Assembly (NCBI GenBank): GCA_021186555.1
Contig: JAJKFL010000007.1
Span: 26,045,177-26,109,176 of the forward strand
Origin: Reticulitermes speratus
Lineage: Eukaryota > Arthropoda > Insecta > Blattodea > Rhinotermitidae
Length of the DNA stretch: 64,000 bases
Direction: 5' to 3'
Both the position numbers and the translations under genes were made by a program. The notes beneath the pieces are model-generated. The model made no database searches, was not told where the DNA came from, and saw only the letters and a program-made list of their open reading frames with translations. Shown in pieces: positions 44,206 to 55,284 of the stretch (position 1 is the stretch's first letter; each line of letters opens with the position of its first letter).

Positions 44206-44269
44206 TGAAGAGAAGCACGATCATGCAGCATACCTTTTTCTATTAGAGTGGTGGACATTTCAAACTACG

Positions 44270-44297
44270 GACAGACAGACAGACAGACAGACAGACA
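44270..44297. repeat. (GACA)n microsatellite
   Basis: Seven GACA tetramers. Confidence 0.95.
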
Positions 44298-45311
44298 CCG
44301 TGATTGAAAAAGAGTCACCTCTACCTATTCAAGTTTTTCCAACAAGCTTTGTTTTTACAAGTGAAAGGAATTCAATATTTATTAAAATGGGTCCAACACT
44401 TTATTATGAACACTTCAGAATGAAATTAAAAATAAACACGTTCATCCACAGGAGAACAACAGCAAATGAAGCTGGAATATTGTACATATATTAACACATG
44501 GTATTTTAATTAAAATTACCAGTAACCATACACACCACTGTGACCCATGTACGTACATTGCGGTCCGTCAGTGCAGCACACATCTGCTTCATACCGCTCA
44601 CACTCTTTGTATTTTCCATCTCCAGCCAATTAATTATTAAATATTAATATTTCATATGCATTACAAATTTCTGTTGAAAGCGGTACCTCACACGCAGCAT
44701 AAAAATATTGCATCTGGATTACCAACAGATAGGATCAAAGTAGTGACTCAATTTAGACAACAGATTGGGATACAAATGCCTAAACCAAATATTGTCCTAA
44801 CTAACACTCGAATGAACCCGAAAGATTTAACGGAGTATCAACCTAACAAACCATTGTAAGACTGGGTTATGTTATTCCCTGCAAGTCGTTTGCAGTTTCA
44901 TCCCTGATTTGTACAGGAAAGCGCGCGAAGGCACACTTAGTATCCGTGGTTCAATCACGGATCTAACATTCTGAGTTCAGGTAAATCTTGTGACATCTAT
45001 TCGGCAGGAGACCGGTTTGAATGTCGATTAAAAACACTGAATACAGTGACTGAAATATCAGATGCTTTTCTTGAGGCATTCTAGGCAAATTCCGGGTATG
45101 CATATCTTTCACAGTTCACCATTCGTTAGGTCCACGTCATCCCAGCATTAGAGGGTGTACAGTCGGGGCCGACAGCAATGCCAAATAAATCGACATATTA
45201 ATATACTAGTAATATGATTCCTCCAAATCTGCACATTCATACACGATATTACTTGCCGCATTGATGCACTCATCCAGTTATCTAGTCCCATATAATACAC
45301 GAGCGGCCATA
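44298..45311. other. No gene seen
   Basis: A run of plus-strand frames (44300-44494, 44656-44859) has no recognisable similarity. Confidence 0.45.
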
Positions 45312-45431
45312 AAAGTATTCTGGGATTTACGCCGTGTCTACTGGTAAATAATGTTTCGGAAGAGTTTTTTGCCTCTTTAGTTTAAAACACATAAGCTTTC
45401 ATCAACCCCGCTGTGAGAACCTCATATCAAC
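45312..45431. repeat. Family E foldback, decayed
   Basis: The left arm reads AAGTATTCTGGGATTTACGCC, TGGTAAATAATGTTTCGGAAG. The core on the minus strand is CTAAAGA, GGC, spacer, CTTCC, GAAACATT. The right arm keeps only CAACCCCGCTGTGAGAACCTC. Confidence 0.6.
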
Positions 45432-45439
45432 ACTCTTTT

Positions 45440-45510
45440 ATTGAACTTCCTGTACCTATGGAAACCGCATGTTCATCACCGTCTGCACATAAATCACTAC
45501 GTCAAAAAAT
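45440..45510 (-). pseudogene. LINE lineage 2 terminal relic
   Basis: GAACTTCCTGTACCTATGGAAACCGCATGTTCATCACCGTC resembles the antisense 3' terminus of the 55285 copy. It is too short to be certain. Confidence 0.35.
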
Positions 45511-46079
45511 ATTTCAGATGCGTCTTAAATTTCACAGTCCCCTAGACTATCACAAGGGACAATTTTTTAATAGGATGTCAAGCTGAAGAGCTATACATAT
45601 TCATTGTTTTTCCATATTCTATAAATAAAACGTTTACAAATTCTGACGTGACACTTTTGTGCCTCCGTACCGTGCTGATTGCCGGATAAAGGAACGTAGC
45701 ATTGCTACATCTGCAATGTATTTCGATTCAATCCAGTACCTCTTACGTATTCACCGTGTCTCGTGCTGCCCGGGAATTCGATACAGATTATACGAGCATA
45801 AAGCGATTATTGTGGGGACCACCGCAGTCCCACATTCACTTCCAACTTGAGCACGCTATATCTCTCATCTACCTGCCCACCACAGACGGGGGTCGTTGTG
45901 TATTATCTGAAGCCATCCAGTCGTAGCACAGCGCTAAATACACGCGTGACGTCATATAGTAGCCATCCAATAATACTAAGTGCTACCATCGTACTGGGTT
46001 GTGGGTTCTGTTGCCAGGCTTTGTGCAAATATCTTCACACAACAGTGGCATAAATGACAATAGCTAGAAAGTATATACA
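45511..46079. other. No gene seen
   Basis: Overlapping plus frames at 45659-46053 are unrecognised. Confidence 0.45.
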
Positions 46080-46330
46080 TATTCACCAACAGATTTCTTT
46101 TTGTGGTGAATGGCCCCGCAGCAGATGCTACGGACGCATCGCAGCCTAGAGGCTTATTGTGCAACCCTGTGATGAAGATGATAATTTTTTTCTTTTTTCC
46201 AACTAATGGAGCACCGGTGGAATGAAATTGACAGAGGAAAACCGAAGTACTCGGATAAAAACATGTCCCAGTGCCAATTTGTCCACCACAAATCCCACAT
46301 GAACTCACCAACAGATGCACTCTTATTATG
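46080..46330 (-). repeat. Probable dispersed insect repeat (non-coding)
   Basis: The minus frame reads [21 protein letters not shown], then [13 protein letters not shown] and [19 protein letters not shown] recall near-identical peptides recurring as spurious translations of a dispersed repeat in several insect data sets, which suggests a repeat rather than a gene. That is recollection, not something seen in this window, where it occurs once. Confidence 0.4.
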
Positions 46331-47448
46331 CGTTGTTGTACGTACAATACAGTCCTGTTAACTAGTTCACAGCGACTGTATTGCAATTAAAAACATGTTT
46401 AATAAAAGTGCATATGTTGGTCAAGTGTTATGTTTTCAAATGACAATGCACGATATGAATAGCATAAAGTTTATTCACAGAGTGTTTACGCCTTGAGATT
46501 TCCATTCAAACACTATTTGAATTAAACACAATTTGAAAGCATTTGCATATAGTTTTCTGGTTGACTGAACACAAATAATTAACTTCACGATCATCAAAGT
46601 CTTTAATCAGGAATGTTCCCAAACAGTTTCACCCATCTTCCATACTTAACCCTCTGAAGAGTGAATCTTCTGTGACTAATGTCAAATTGCAGTACGTACC
46701 TCACAGTAAACACCCACCTCCGTTATAATCGTTTAATGGGGTTTAGAAAATAATGGCTCTTTATTGAGAGAATCTTATGAAACCCTTGGAAAGAGCAAAA
46801 TTGCTTAATGTTAAAGTACGTGGTACACACAGTTAGCACGGCGATATAAGAATTAAAGCTACTTAATACCCTATTTTTTCTGTACATTTTCTTTCTCGTT
46901 GCCGCCTTCCAGTTCCGTATCTGGAGCAAAGTTACGGCATCCCTCCAAACATCATCATCCCTTCTACTTCTAGGCTATCCCACGGGATATATTCCTCCGT
47001 AATTTCCCCCCATCGAACGCCGCTTCGCTCTTCCTCAAACACGTAACGCTATAGAATACACCTACATACTATCAGCCACATGTCATCACTCATAATGGTG
47101 CGTGGTCCTTGTAGGCTATACATAGCACTCCATTTCGATTTATTAGCACGTTTATTCATTTTGACGCACTTAATGACCCTGTATGTGGTTTAGAATACAC
47201 GCGTAAGCATCGAAAGATACGACGCTTCGCGCACAACACATTCTACATACTTTGGAAGTAATGGTGGCAGAGTGATTGCAATCACTGTCCTGACACTTGA
47301 GTGAATGGACTGAGACAATTTACGTAAAGCCTCAAAGATTTTAGCCAACATGCGTATTAAGATTTTAATCTGGGCCCGCCCAAATAAGAAGTAGTAATGC
47401 TAATCACTTTGGCCGTGACATTCAGTAGCAATCCTTTCAAACATACTA
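46331..47448. other. No gene seen
   Basis: No recognised repeat or protein. Confidence 0.5.
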
Positions 47449-47450
47449 TA

Positions 47451-47524
47451 CAGCGTGGTGCACAGGTCGTTCGATACTCGTTGACATGTTACCATTTCTG
47501 TTAAGGGACTTTTGCGCCACTCTG
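47451..47524. mobile_element. 74-bp TA-flanked Tc1/mariner-type mini-element
   Basis: Begins CAGCGTGGTGCACAGGTCG; on the other strand it begins CAGAGTGGCGCAAAAGTCC. TA dinucleotides flank both ends (47449-47450, 47525-47526). The imperfect terminal repeats are ~15 bp. Confidence 0.75.
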
Positions 47525-47723
47525 TATATCATAAGGCTTTAAGACCTTCTTCTCTCCCAGCCGCCCACATTCACATCTCACAACTGTAGTTTGTAACTGG
47601 GGATGCTAAACTTTGTAGAATTCCACATAAGAAATCTTAGGCATGAACTGAAGCGTGTGTAAACTACTGCAATTCTGTTCCCAAAGTTAATCATTTATTT
47701 TCGAAATATTTCCCTCCACGAGG

Positions 47724-48010
47724 TTGGCGGCCTAGATAGCGTAGCCAGTATAGCGACTCGTTACGGGTGGACGGTAAGGGGTTCGAACCCCGGTGGGGGC
47801 GAGATTTTCCAGACCCATCCAGAGTGGCCCCGAGGACCACCCAGCCTCCTGTACAATGGGTGACATCTCTCTTTCCTGGGGGTAAAGTGGCCGGGGCGTT
47901 GAATTGACCATCCATCCATCTGTAGCACCGAGGTCGAGTACAAGTAGAGCCCTACCTCTACCGCCCCCCTGTGAGTGGTTGGGATGTTACGGGACAGCTT
48001 TTACCTTACT
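47724..48010 (+). mobile_element. SINE family B
   Basis: Head AGATAGCGTAGCCAGTATAG and AGGGGTTCGAACCCCGGTGG; central domain; 3' half diverged (CCTACCTCTACCGCCCCCCT) but ends CTTTTACCTTACTTTTACC. Confidence 0.92.
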
Positions 48011-48483
48011 TTTACCGCTGAGGTTACCACGTTTTAAAATGTATTACACACTTATAGCTTATTAAAACAAGAAACTTCTTGGACAGCCAAGCGACTGCCA
48101 GCGACTGCCAGCTTGTTAAGGAAGAGTATTAAGACAGTACAGACAACCTACGTACGTATAAGTTATTACAAGTAAACCACTATATGTAGATATTCGATAT
48201 CTGTGGAGGTACTAACGCCTACAAGCGCTTGTCTAGATTACACACACCACACAGATGCCGGAGATGTTGCCGCTCCACGGTGGGTGATTCAGTCGAAGGA
48301 TTCGGAATAAAGGAAGTCCAACCAACATCAGTCCGCTTCCGACAGACTAAGCAGACATGGTAGTTTGAAGTTAAGATGACGATGAGTCATAAATAAAAGT
48401 TGCACGGTAACGTGAACGTAAATCTAAGATTACTCTTATTTCGTAACAAAACATGTCATAGTCCCGGGCACACGTGCAAGCTC
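48011..48483. other. No gene seen
   Basis: Contains an immediate GCGACTGCCA duplication near 48093-48112; nothing else was recognised. Confidence 0.45.
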
Positions 48484-48497
48484 AATGTACAACTAAG

Positions 48498-48745
48498 GTA
48501 AAGGTAAAGAGATATAGCTCTACTCTTTCTTTAACCCTGGCACTAAATGAGGGTGGGTGGTCAACTCCACGCCCCGGCCGCTTTATCCCCGGGAAAGAGA
48601 CCCGGTACCCATTGTATAAGGAGGCCTGGTGGGACCCAGGGCCCGTCTGGATAGGTGCGAAAAATCTCGCCCCCACCGGAATTCGATCCCCGGACCTTCC
48701 AAACCGTAGCGAGTCGCTATACCGACTGAGCTATCCCGGCCCACG
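48498..48745 (-). mobile_element. SINE family B with 14-bp TSD
   Basis: AATGTACAACTAAG (48484-48497) and AATTTGCAACTAAG (48746-48759) match at 12 of 14 positions. Minus-strand head GGGCCGGGATAGCTCAGTCGG, a well-kept central domain, and a shortened 3' end (TACCTTTACCTT). Confidence 0.95.
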
Positions 48746-48759
48746 AATTTGCAACTAAG

Positions 48760-49164
48760 CAAGGTGTATTCCTGAAGGGGTTATCAGTCCCTTTCGTAGA
48801 CGTCCTCAAACGTCCAGTCAAGTCCAAAACAGCCATTTTAACAGTTTTATAACATATTTACTTGTTAAATGCTACTTATTGTACTTTTACACCAAATCTC
48901 CTGAAACGTTTTCATTTAAGAAACCGATTTCTGGTACGGCTTTCTTATTTTCAAATTACCACAAACTTCTCAAACTTTGAAATTCATAGAACGTCTTGCA
49001 CACAAGAGTAGACAATTGGTTGACCCCAAACGTACGGCAGAATCCTCCCTAATCACATTGTATTTATCGTTTTAATTGGCTGTTATATAGCAAGGGGGCG
49101 GAGCCTGGAGCACGAACTGGGGATATGTGAAAAGTGCACACAACAGGGCGAGATGGACGACTGA
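48760..49164. other. No gene seen
   Basis: No recognised repeat or protein. Confidence 0.45.
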
Positions 49165-49240
49165 GAAATTCTGTTTCCATTCCCGGCAAGAACAAAGGTC
49201 TTTCTTTTCTCCAAAGCTTCCAGACCGGCTGTGGTTAAGA
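49165..49240 (+). mobile_element. Possible SINE family D fragment
   Basis: TTCCATTCCCGGCAAGAACA and TTCTCCAAAGCTTCCAGACCGGCTG align with the B-box end and start of body at 32170-32218. Confidence 0.45.
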
Positions 49241-49519
49241 ATACGTAAGCCTGATGTAAGTCAGTGCGAACATAAATCTGCAGTTACGAAACCATCGAAA
49301 TTAACATGCATTTACACACACTGTGATTTCGTAGTATCCCAAATGCCTATAAGTAAGTTTATCGACAGAGGGATTATCTATGAAAATTTAATGGAAATTT
49401 TAAAATCTTTGACTTGAAAGCACATAAACAATTTAATTATACTACTGCAGATTAATTAAAGACAAACACAAAGGCACTATCTCTGATTTATAACTACAGC
49501 TTTCTCTTTTTGTACATAT

Positions 49520-49572
49520 ATGGTAAGCGGTTACCAAAGTTTCGGACAAACCTGATGCCTTCTTCTTCAAAG
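49520..49572 (-). repeat. Degenerate hammerhead-like unit
   Basis: The minus strand reads TTTGAAGAAGAAGGC, loop, GTCC, GAAACTTTGGTAACCGC. It shares the GAAAC and GGTAA layout of family E2 (36642, 40843), but stem II is weak. Confidence 0.4.
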
Positions 49573-49677
49573 CAGAAATTTGCCAGAAGACCACATCGAA
49601 ATATTTCATCAAATGTGTGTATAAAGTACGTCTCAATAGAAATAAATAAATATCAGTATGGTTCTAAGTTACTAAGC

Positions 49678-49936
49678 GCCAATCCCAGTGGCCGCGCGGT
49701 CTAAGGCTTGGGTCTGCGGCCGCTCACTTGCTGAGACTGCGAGTCCGAATCCCGCCCGGGGACATGAATGTCTATATCTTGTGAGTGTTGTGTGTTGTCA
49801 GGCAGAGGTCTCTGCGTCGGGGTGATCATTCGTCCAGAGGAGTCATACCGAGTGTGGTGTGTCTAAGTGTGATCGTGAAGCCTCGCTAATGAGGAGGCCC
49901 TGGCCCACTAGGGGCTGTTTCGCCATGAGGAAAAAA
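49678..49936 (+). mobile_element. SINE family C, complete, 15-bp TSD
   Basis: TCTAAGTTACTAAGC (49663-49677) and TCTAAGTCACTAAGC (49937-49951) differ at one base. Head CCAATCCCAGTGGCCGCGCG and GCGAGTCCGAATCCCGCC; body intact; 3' GCCATGAGGAAAAAA. Reference copy for family C. Confidence 0.97.
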
Positions 49937-50049
49937 TCTAAGTCACTAAGCAGCAGGCGCAGTCACTAAGTCAGCTGTTACTCTTAATCACTGAGTATCT
50001 TATAACACAAAGTTAGTAACTAGTTGAGTCATTATTCGCCATCTTAAAA

Positions 50050-50284
50050 AACTGAAGATTTAAGTCTCCTGAATTATGACGTGTCGATGAATAATAATTC
50101 ACCGACGTCGCCGAATAGCTTACTGTCTCCATCTTCAGGATGTGAAAAATCCAAGGTAAATGATACTAGATCCTGACAGAAATAGAAGCAGGGTACTCAG
50201 AAACATCGGTAACGTTCTGCCTATCAAAGCGGTGTCATATACCAGAAGAAATAAATCTTTATGAAGACCACGGCGAGAACCTTA
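50050..50284. mobile_element. Family E foldback
   Basis: The left arm (50050-50140, minus) holds CTGAAGA (50138-50132), T, GGAGAC..., with the GAAAC position changed to GGCGAC. The right arm (50202-50284, plus) reads CGGTAACG, AAAGCGGTGTCATATACCAGAAG, CACGGCGAGAACC. About 60 bp separates the arms. Confidence 0.65.
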
Positions 50285-51174
50285 AAAATATTACTCGAAA
50301 TCACTGCACAGTACACAAAGCAATGTACATGCAGTGCATTCCCGAGCTTCTTGTTGAATATCTACAACAACGTACACGCAACCTATTCCCGAGCGAGAAA
50401 ATCTACAGTAGTGTGCCCGCAGCTTTTTACACAACATCCGAACTGCCCCACATGCAACATGTTTCAGCAACTGCTGCATACCCGCTCCTGACTGACGCTA
50501 TTTCTATATTACTCGTGTTCAGATTAACACCGAAACCACTACAACGTGTAATACTCTACTTTTAAATCTCCGTTAATATCAACAAAAAATCTTACGTTCA
50601 CAGGAGGGACATTCAGCATCCCTGCATCGCACTTGTTCCACACATATCCCCAAAGGCTTGCCAACCACATTCCATCATCTGTAATGCTGCGTACAGCTTC
50701 AACAATGGTACACACACACACACATTCAGACAAACACATGCCTATCCCTCTCTACGCTTCTCTGCCTATGTCACTCTTTGAATAATGAAAAGGGTGGGAT
50801 TTCGTAATTTAATTTCGGTGAAATAAATTCTTTAATCATGGTTATGCAATTTGTTCTGTGTACATAATAAAGATGAGAATGAAAAACATGCTCCATTTCA
50901 ATAATAGATCTAGGTTTTTGTGCGTGAGTATTTCAGCGAAATGATGGAATCAGCCTCCATACGCATATTCTAAAAATAACTATTTCTAAGGAGCCGGATC
51001 ATTAGTAAGAAGCTTAGAGTCGCTCAGCCAGTCACCAAATTCCCCAACGATTTGTGAGACATGAACTTTCATTACCATCTTCAAAACATTCTCCTACTGA
51101 ACTCTTTCCTGGGATAGACGAATCCAGCCCACATCCTTAATGATCACTGTGTACACGAGCATTTATCTCTGTGC
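50285..51174. other. No gene seen
   Basis: (AC)n at about 50708-50722; overlapping frames at 50261-50739 are unrecognised. Confidence 0.45.
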
Positions 51175-51411
51175 ACAGCATGAAGACACAAGAGGGGCTG
51201 GACGGGTATCCACATTTATGCTTAGCCTCCACACTAGGTGGATGTCAGTGGCCACCTTTGAGCTCCGGCCGGTTTAACACCGGTGAAATCGTTCCCCATA
51301 GTCACTGACAGGGAGGCTGGGTGGGCTCCAGGGTCTATCTCCCCCTGCCGGGAACCGATAAACTACCCCTCGATCGCCCGTCCAGTAGGTTAGTCTGTGT
51401 AACTACCTACC
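51175..51411 (-). mobile_element. Divergent SINE B relative
   Basis: CATGAAGACACAAGAGGGGCTGG, GTGGCCACC, CTCCGGCCGGTTTAACACCGG, GAGGCTGGGTGGGCTCCAGGG and a tRNA-like head near 51370-51410 follow the antisense order of family B, with many substitutions. Confidence 0.7.
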
Positions 51412-51930
51412 ACGTTTTCTAGGCTCCTATGGCAACAGTCTTCTTGCTTAAATATACATGTATGTACTTTAACCAAATCTACAGAGCAGGCCTTTATGGA
51501 AAGCAGCCTGCCATTTAATCCAGAAATTCACCACCTACCAGGAGCACCTGCTACACATACAAGCTATTATTATGAAAAGACTAAACCATTTCGTAGAAAA
51601 TCTCGACACTCGCTACATTTTACTGTTTTTTGCCTTTACTTTCAGGCAATCACACAAGAGTAATTTGTATAAAACGTACACGCAAAGTAAATAAACAAAT
51701 TAACATAATCGCCATTTGGATTTATTATTTTCTAGATACAAAATTAAACCCACTAACACAACGCTTTTTATTCTGTATTTACGGTGACAAATTTTAAAAT
51801 TCGCTTTATAAATTATTATGTTAACATACATATGGACATCTTTCTGCTACAAAAAGAAATACGTATCACCACAATACAATTTTTTTAGAATTATCTTTTC
51901 GTTTAGCATATATATAATTACGACTTCAAT
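51412..51930. other. No gene seen
   Basis: A+T-rich; no recognised repeat. Confidence 0.5.
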
Positions 51931-52102
51931 CTTTACCGACTAAACACAAGACTCTTTTTATGCTTTTTTTATTATACTACAACATGTTTCGGCCGCGTAC
52001 GCTGGCCATCATTATGGCCAGCGTACGCGGCCGAAACGTGCAGTAGGATAATAAAAACGAGCATGAATATAGTGTTGTGTTTATGCGGTAAATATTTAAG
52101 TA
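51931..52102. mobile_element. Penelope-like foldback, near-perfect palindrome
   Basis: The arms 51931-52010 and 52013-52102 are inverse complements at about four positions in five. At the centre is a long hairpin, GGCCGCGTACGCTGGCC and its inverse, followed outward on each strand by GGCCGAAAC. The core upstream of the hairpin is degenerate on both strands (minus ATAATGA, plus ATCATTA). The outer arm resembles the flank of the 13838 motif. Confidence 0.75.
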
Positions 52103-52560
52103 GTGACTAAAAATTTTATAAGTCATTTTTATCCTTTAAAAGAGAAAAATGAAACTACTACATAAATTTACGTCTTTGTAAATAAATATCTTTTTGAACA
52201 TGAAACAGGAGATAAACACATGTTAGTAGAGGCCACAGCGAGATGCCAGTCACAAGATAAGTTAACGTGGCTTATAATTTCGTAACAAAAGAATGTCAGA
52301 ACATCCCGCACACGGCCCTGATCTGGTGCTGAGCGAAAGTCGTCTTATTCCAGTATGAGACAAGAACTTGATGGCCACAGAAATAAGATGGCCAGAAGGT
52401 GGATACAGATGTGACAAAATGGCTGAAAACACAGGACACAGACTGATATCAGCTGGGTATAAAGCGGTCCTTCCTTCGATATAACAACTGCCTCAAGTGA
52501 GGCAGCGACTGCGTGTAAAATTACAGGGATAGCAGAAAAATCAGAAATGAACTGATCGTA
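52103..52560. other. No gene seen
   Basis: No recognised repeat or protein. Confidence 0.45.
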
Positions 52561-52598
52561 TTACAGCTGCAGATAAAGAAGCCGAAACATGTGCATCC
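52561..52598 (+). repeat. Degenerate hammerhead-like unit
   Basis: CTGCAGATAAAG, AAGCCGAAACATGTGC keeps the GCCGAAACATGT half, but the CTGANGA half and one side of stem II are damaged. Confidence 0.4.
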
Positions 52599-53474
52599 TA
52601 AACGTATTTTCGCATCAACTCTCCCGAATTATTGTTAAGCCATTTATCGTCATATAAAGGGCAGAACTGCAGCTTTGTGGCACTTTCTGCAAAGGATACA
52701 ACAGATAGGCTACTTATAAAACAAGCATTACGAAGGGCATACATAGTTCGTGAGTGTTCGACAATAAAACCACGAGGTACGTATTTGTAACTTGCAGATA
52801 TTGACAAAGAACTGGAGTAAATTACATGGACATAACGACCAGTTCGTAATTTGCACTCTTCACCTTATATTCATAATATTATTAAATTAAAAATTGTGAT
52901 TTTGGTGGGATAAAATCACAAGCTATGAGGACGACCAGTAAGACCCACTATTAATGGCAGAATTATAATGAGTGTGACTTGGAAAAAAATTAGACGCCAT
53001 GATGTGGAATTAATTAACCGACTAAATATGGTGTCAAATTCAGAACTTCTGCAAACACGGTGAAGACTTTTCGACTTCCATGAAGTAAGGAAATTTAAAA
53101 CTCACCACCTAAGCGAAGAACTTTCCAAAGAGGACTCTGCAACATAAGCTGAACAGAAGGAACACGCCACTGTCACATCTGTATTTGACATACAAAGCAC
53201 AATTTTTTCACAAAAAATTGGAAAGCAATAATATTTCTTCATATTAATATGGCATTGACTTCATTACTTGTACTTGCCGTAAACTAAGCTCTTATGGACC
53301 ATATTCCGCACCATGTCAGTTCCATTCAATTTTAGACAGGAACACTGCTGCGGCTGCCAACATCACTTCTCTAAGCAACTAAGAACGTGCACCCAAGTGT
53401 ATGTTCCCACCGCAAGTGCAGACAAGGTCGCCATATGTGTCCCATCAACAGTAAGCACACAACGTGACAACGGG
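52599..53474. other. No gene seen
   Basis: No recognised repeat or protein. The 109-codon frame at 53313-53642 becomes LINE-derived from about 53475. Confidence 0.45.
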
Positions 53475-54055
53475 CCTCTAACATTGAGGGCGGAAGGTAG
53501 GCTGAGGGTGCTCAAGAATAGCGTGCTGAGGAAGATATTTGGCACTAAGAGGGACGAGGTAACAGGGGAGTGGAGAAGACTGCATAATGAGGAGCTACAT
53601 GATGTGTACCTCTCACCAAATATTATTCGAGTGATCACGTAAAGAATAATGAGATAAGCGGGGTATATAGCACGCATGGGGAGAGGAGATGTGCATACAG
53701 GGTTTTGGTAGGAAGACCTGATGGAAAGAGACAACTTGGAAGACCTAGGCGTAGATAGGATAACATTAAAATGGATCTTAAATAAGTGGGATGGGGAGGC
53801 ATGGACTGGATTGATTTGGCTCAGGATAAGGACAAGTGGCGAGCTCTTGTTTATGCGGTAATGAACCTCCGGTTTCCATAAAATGTGGGAAAGTTCTTAA
53901 CTACCTAAGGACCTGTTAGATCCTCAGGAACGATTCTGCTCCATGCAGTTATTTAGTTAGTTAGTCAGTTCGTTATTTAGTTAGTCGGTGTGTCAATTAG
54001 CCAGTATGTCAATTAGTCAGTTAGTTAGTTTAGTTAGATAGTTAGTTATTAAGCA
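53475..54055 (+). pseudogene. 5'-truncated LINE (lineage 2), C-terminal ORF end with (TTAG)n tail
   Basis: The plus strand encodes [46 protein letters not shown]. After frameshifts it continues with [17 protein letters not shown], then [34 protein letters not shown] and the stop. This is the post-polymerase tail of a widespread insect LINE, with the GRPRRRW.DNI block and the WI.LAQDRD.WRA block. The 3' UTR (TCCTCAGGAACGATTCTGCTCC) leads to an imperfect (TTAG)n tract at 53948-54055. Five copies or relics occur in this window. Confidence 0.88.
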
Positions 54056-55284
54056 TATAAAGACAACACAAACTTCATGATCGTTTAGTTATAGTCGTCA
54101 AATTTCTCCTTAACTTAGGGAGACATAATTACAATGACATTTAACATCGCTGTTTGGAACTTCAGTAATATTGAGCATTTTTGACAGTGACTGATTTATG
54201 ACGGACTCCTACAGAAACACAGTTGGAGGCGGCGGAAAAGAACTTATTGTGTACATACCTTCTGCAGAACACAATGAGACATCCATATAATTCTATTTCC
54301 AACTGTCACTTTTTTGAAAACTCATATAACGAGCACTGACTCAGAATCTCCTAAATATTTCAGTATTCCCTTCCTGTTTTCTCTTGTTATAACAACATAT
54401 AATGGATTTGAACTAGGCACGAAGTCTCTAAGAAGCGGAATTTCAGCTGTTTTGTGATATCAGTCCATAAATTCCATAAATTTATCACCCAGCCTTATTA
54501 AAATATATAACTATATTCGTGTAATTAATTTCTCCCTTAATTAAATACATATAAAATCAAAACGTGGAATAATCTAATAATTTCATATATTGTGATTTTT
54601 AGGTTACATGTACTTGAATTAAAAATAAGGATGTCAATATGGGGAGAAAGAATGTGGATACTGTTTACGTTTTTATACGGGTTTCGCCTTTCATTTCGTT
54701 TTATATGGTCTGGAACACCAAGCAAAGCGAAAGACAGATAAGCTGCTGCTCTCGAGTGACGTAATTCGTGCCCAGAATATGAAATGTCTTAATATAATGA
54801 GCAGAGTAATTTACCACTAAGGCTCTTGCTTTGTAAGTCTGAATTGTCAGGTTCGGTTTTCGACAACCTTACGGGACACTTTCATTACAGCAGTTCATAC
54901 AGTTTTCCACAGTCTCTGTAATTGACTATGCGACAGCACCATGCACATGCCTACGGTAACCCCCCCCCCCCCACCCAACGTTTGACAATTGTGAACACGT
55001 ACTATTTACGACAAGCCGCATCTTGTTATTCACAAATTACACTTTTCCCAAGTTAACTTACGAAGCTATCACAAATACTACGCTTTTGGCTTACGTCTCA
55101 GTGTACAGATTCTGATCACGCTGGTCTCTGTACCACATGGACTGAGTAGGAAACTCAAATTGTTCATACGAAACCAAAATAATTTTTCTCCCATAGATAA
55201 GAGTCTACACTATAGACAATAATATAATTGACGACCCGTAGACGAAGAATATGAGATCAAAATTGCGGTGTTACCTCGCAAACA
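54056..55284. other. No gene seen
   Basis: A 13-base C homopolymer lies at 54960-54972; otherwise A+T-rich without recognised repeats. Confidence 0.5.

Noticed and set aside
45976..46386. 136-codon cysteine-containing minus frame as a host gene
   Set aside because: Its central part looks like a translation of a dispersed insect repeat, and the ends have no support.
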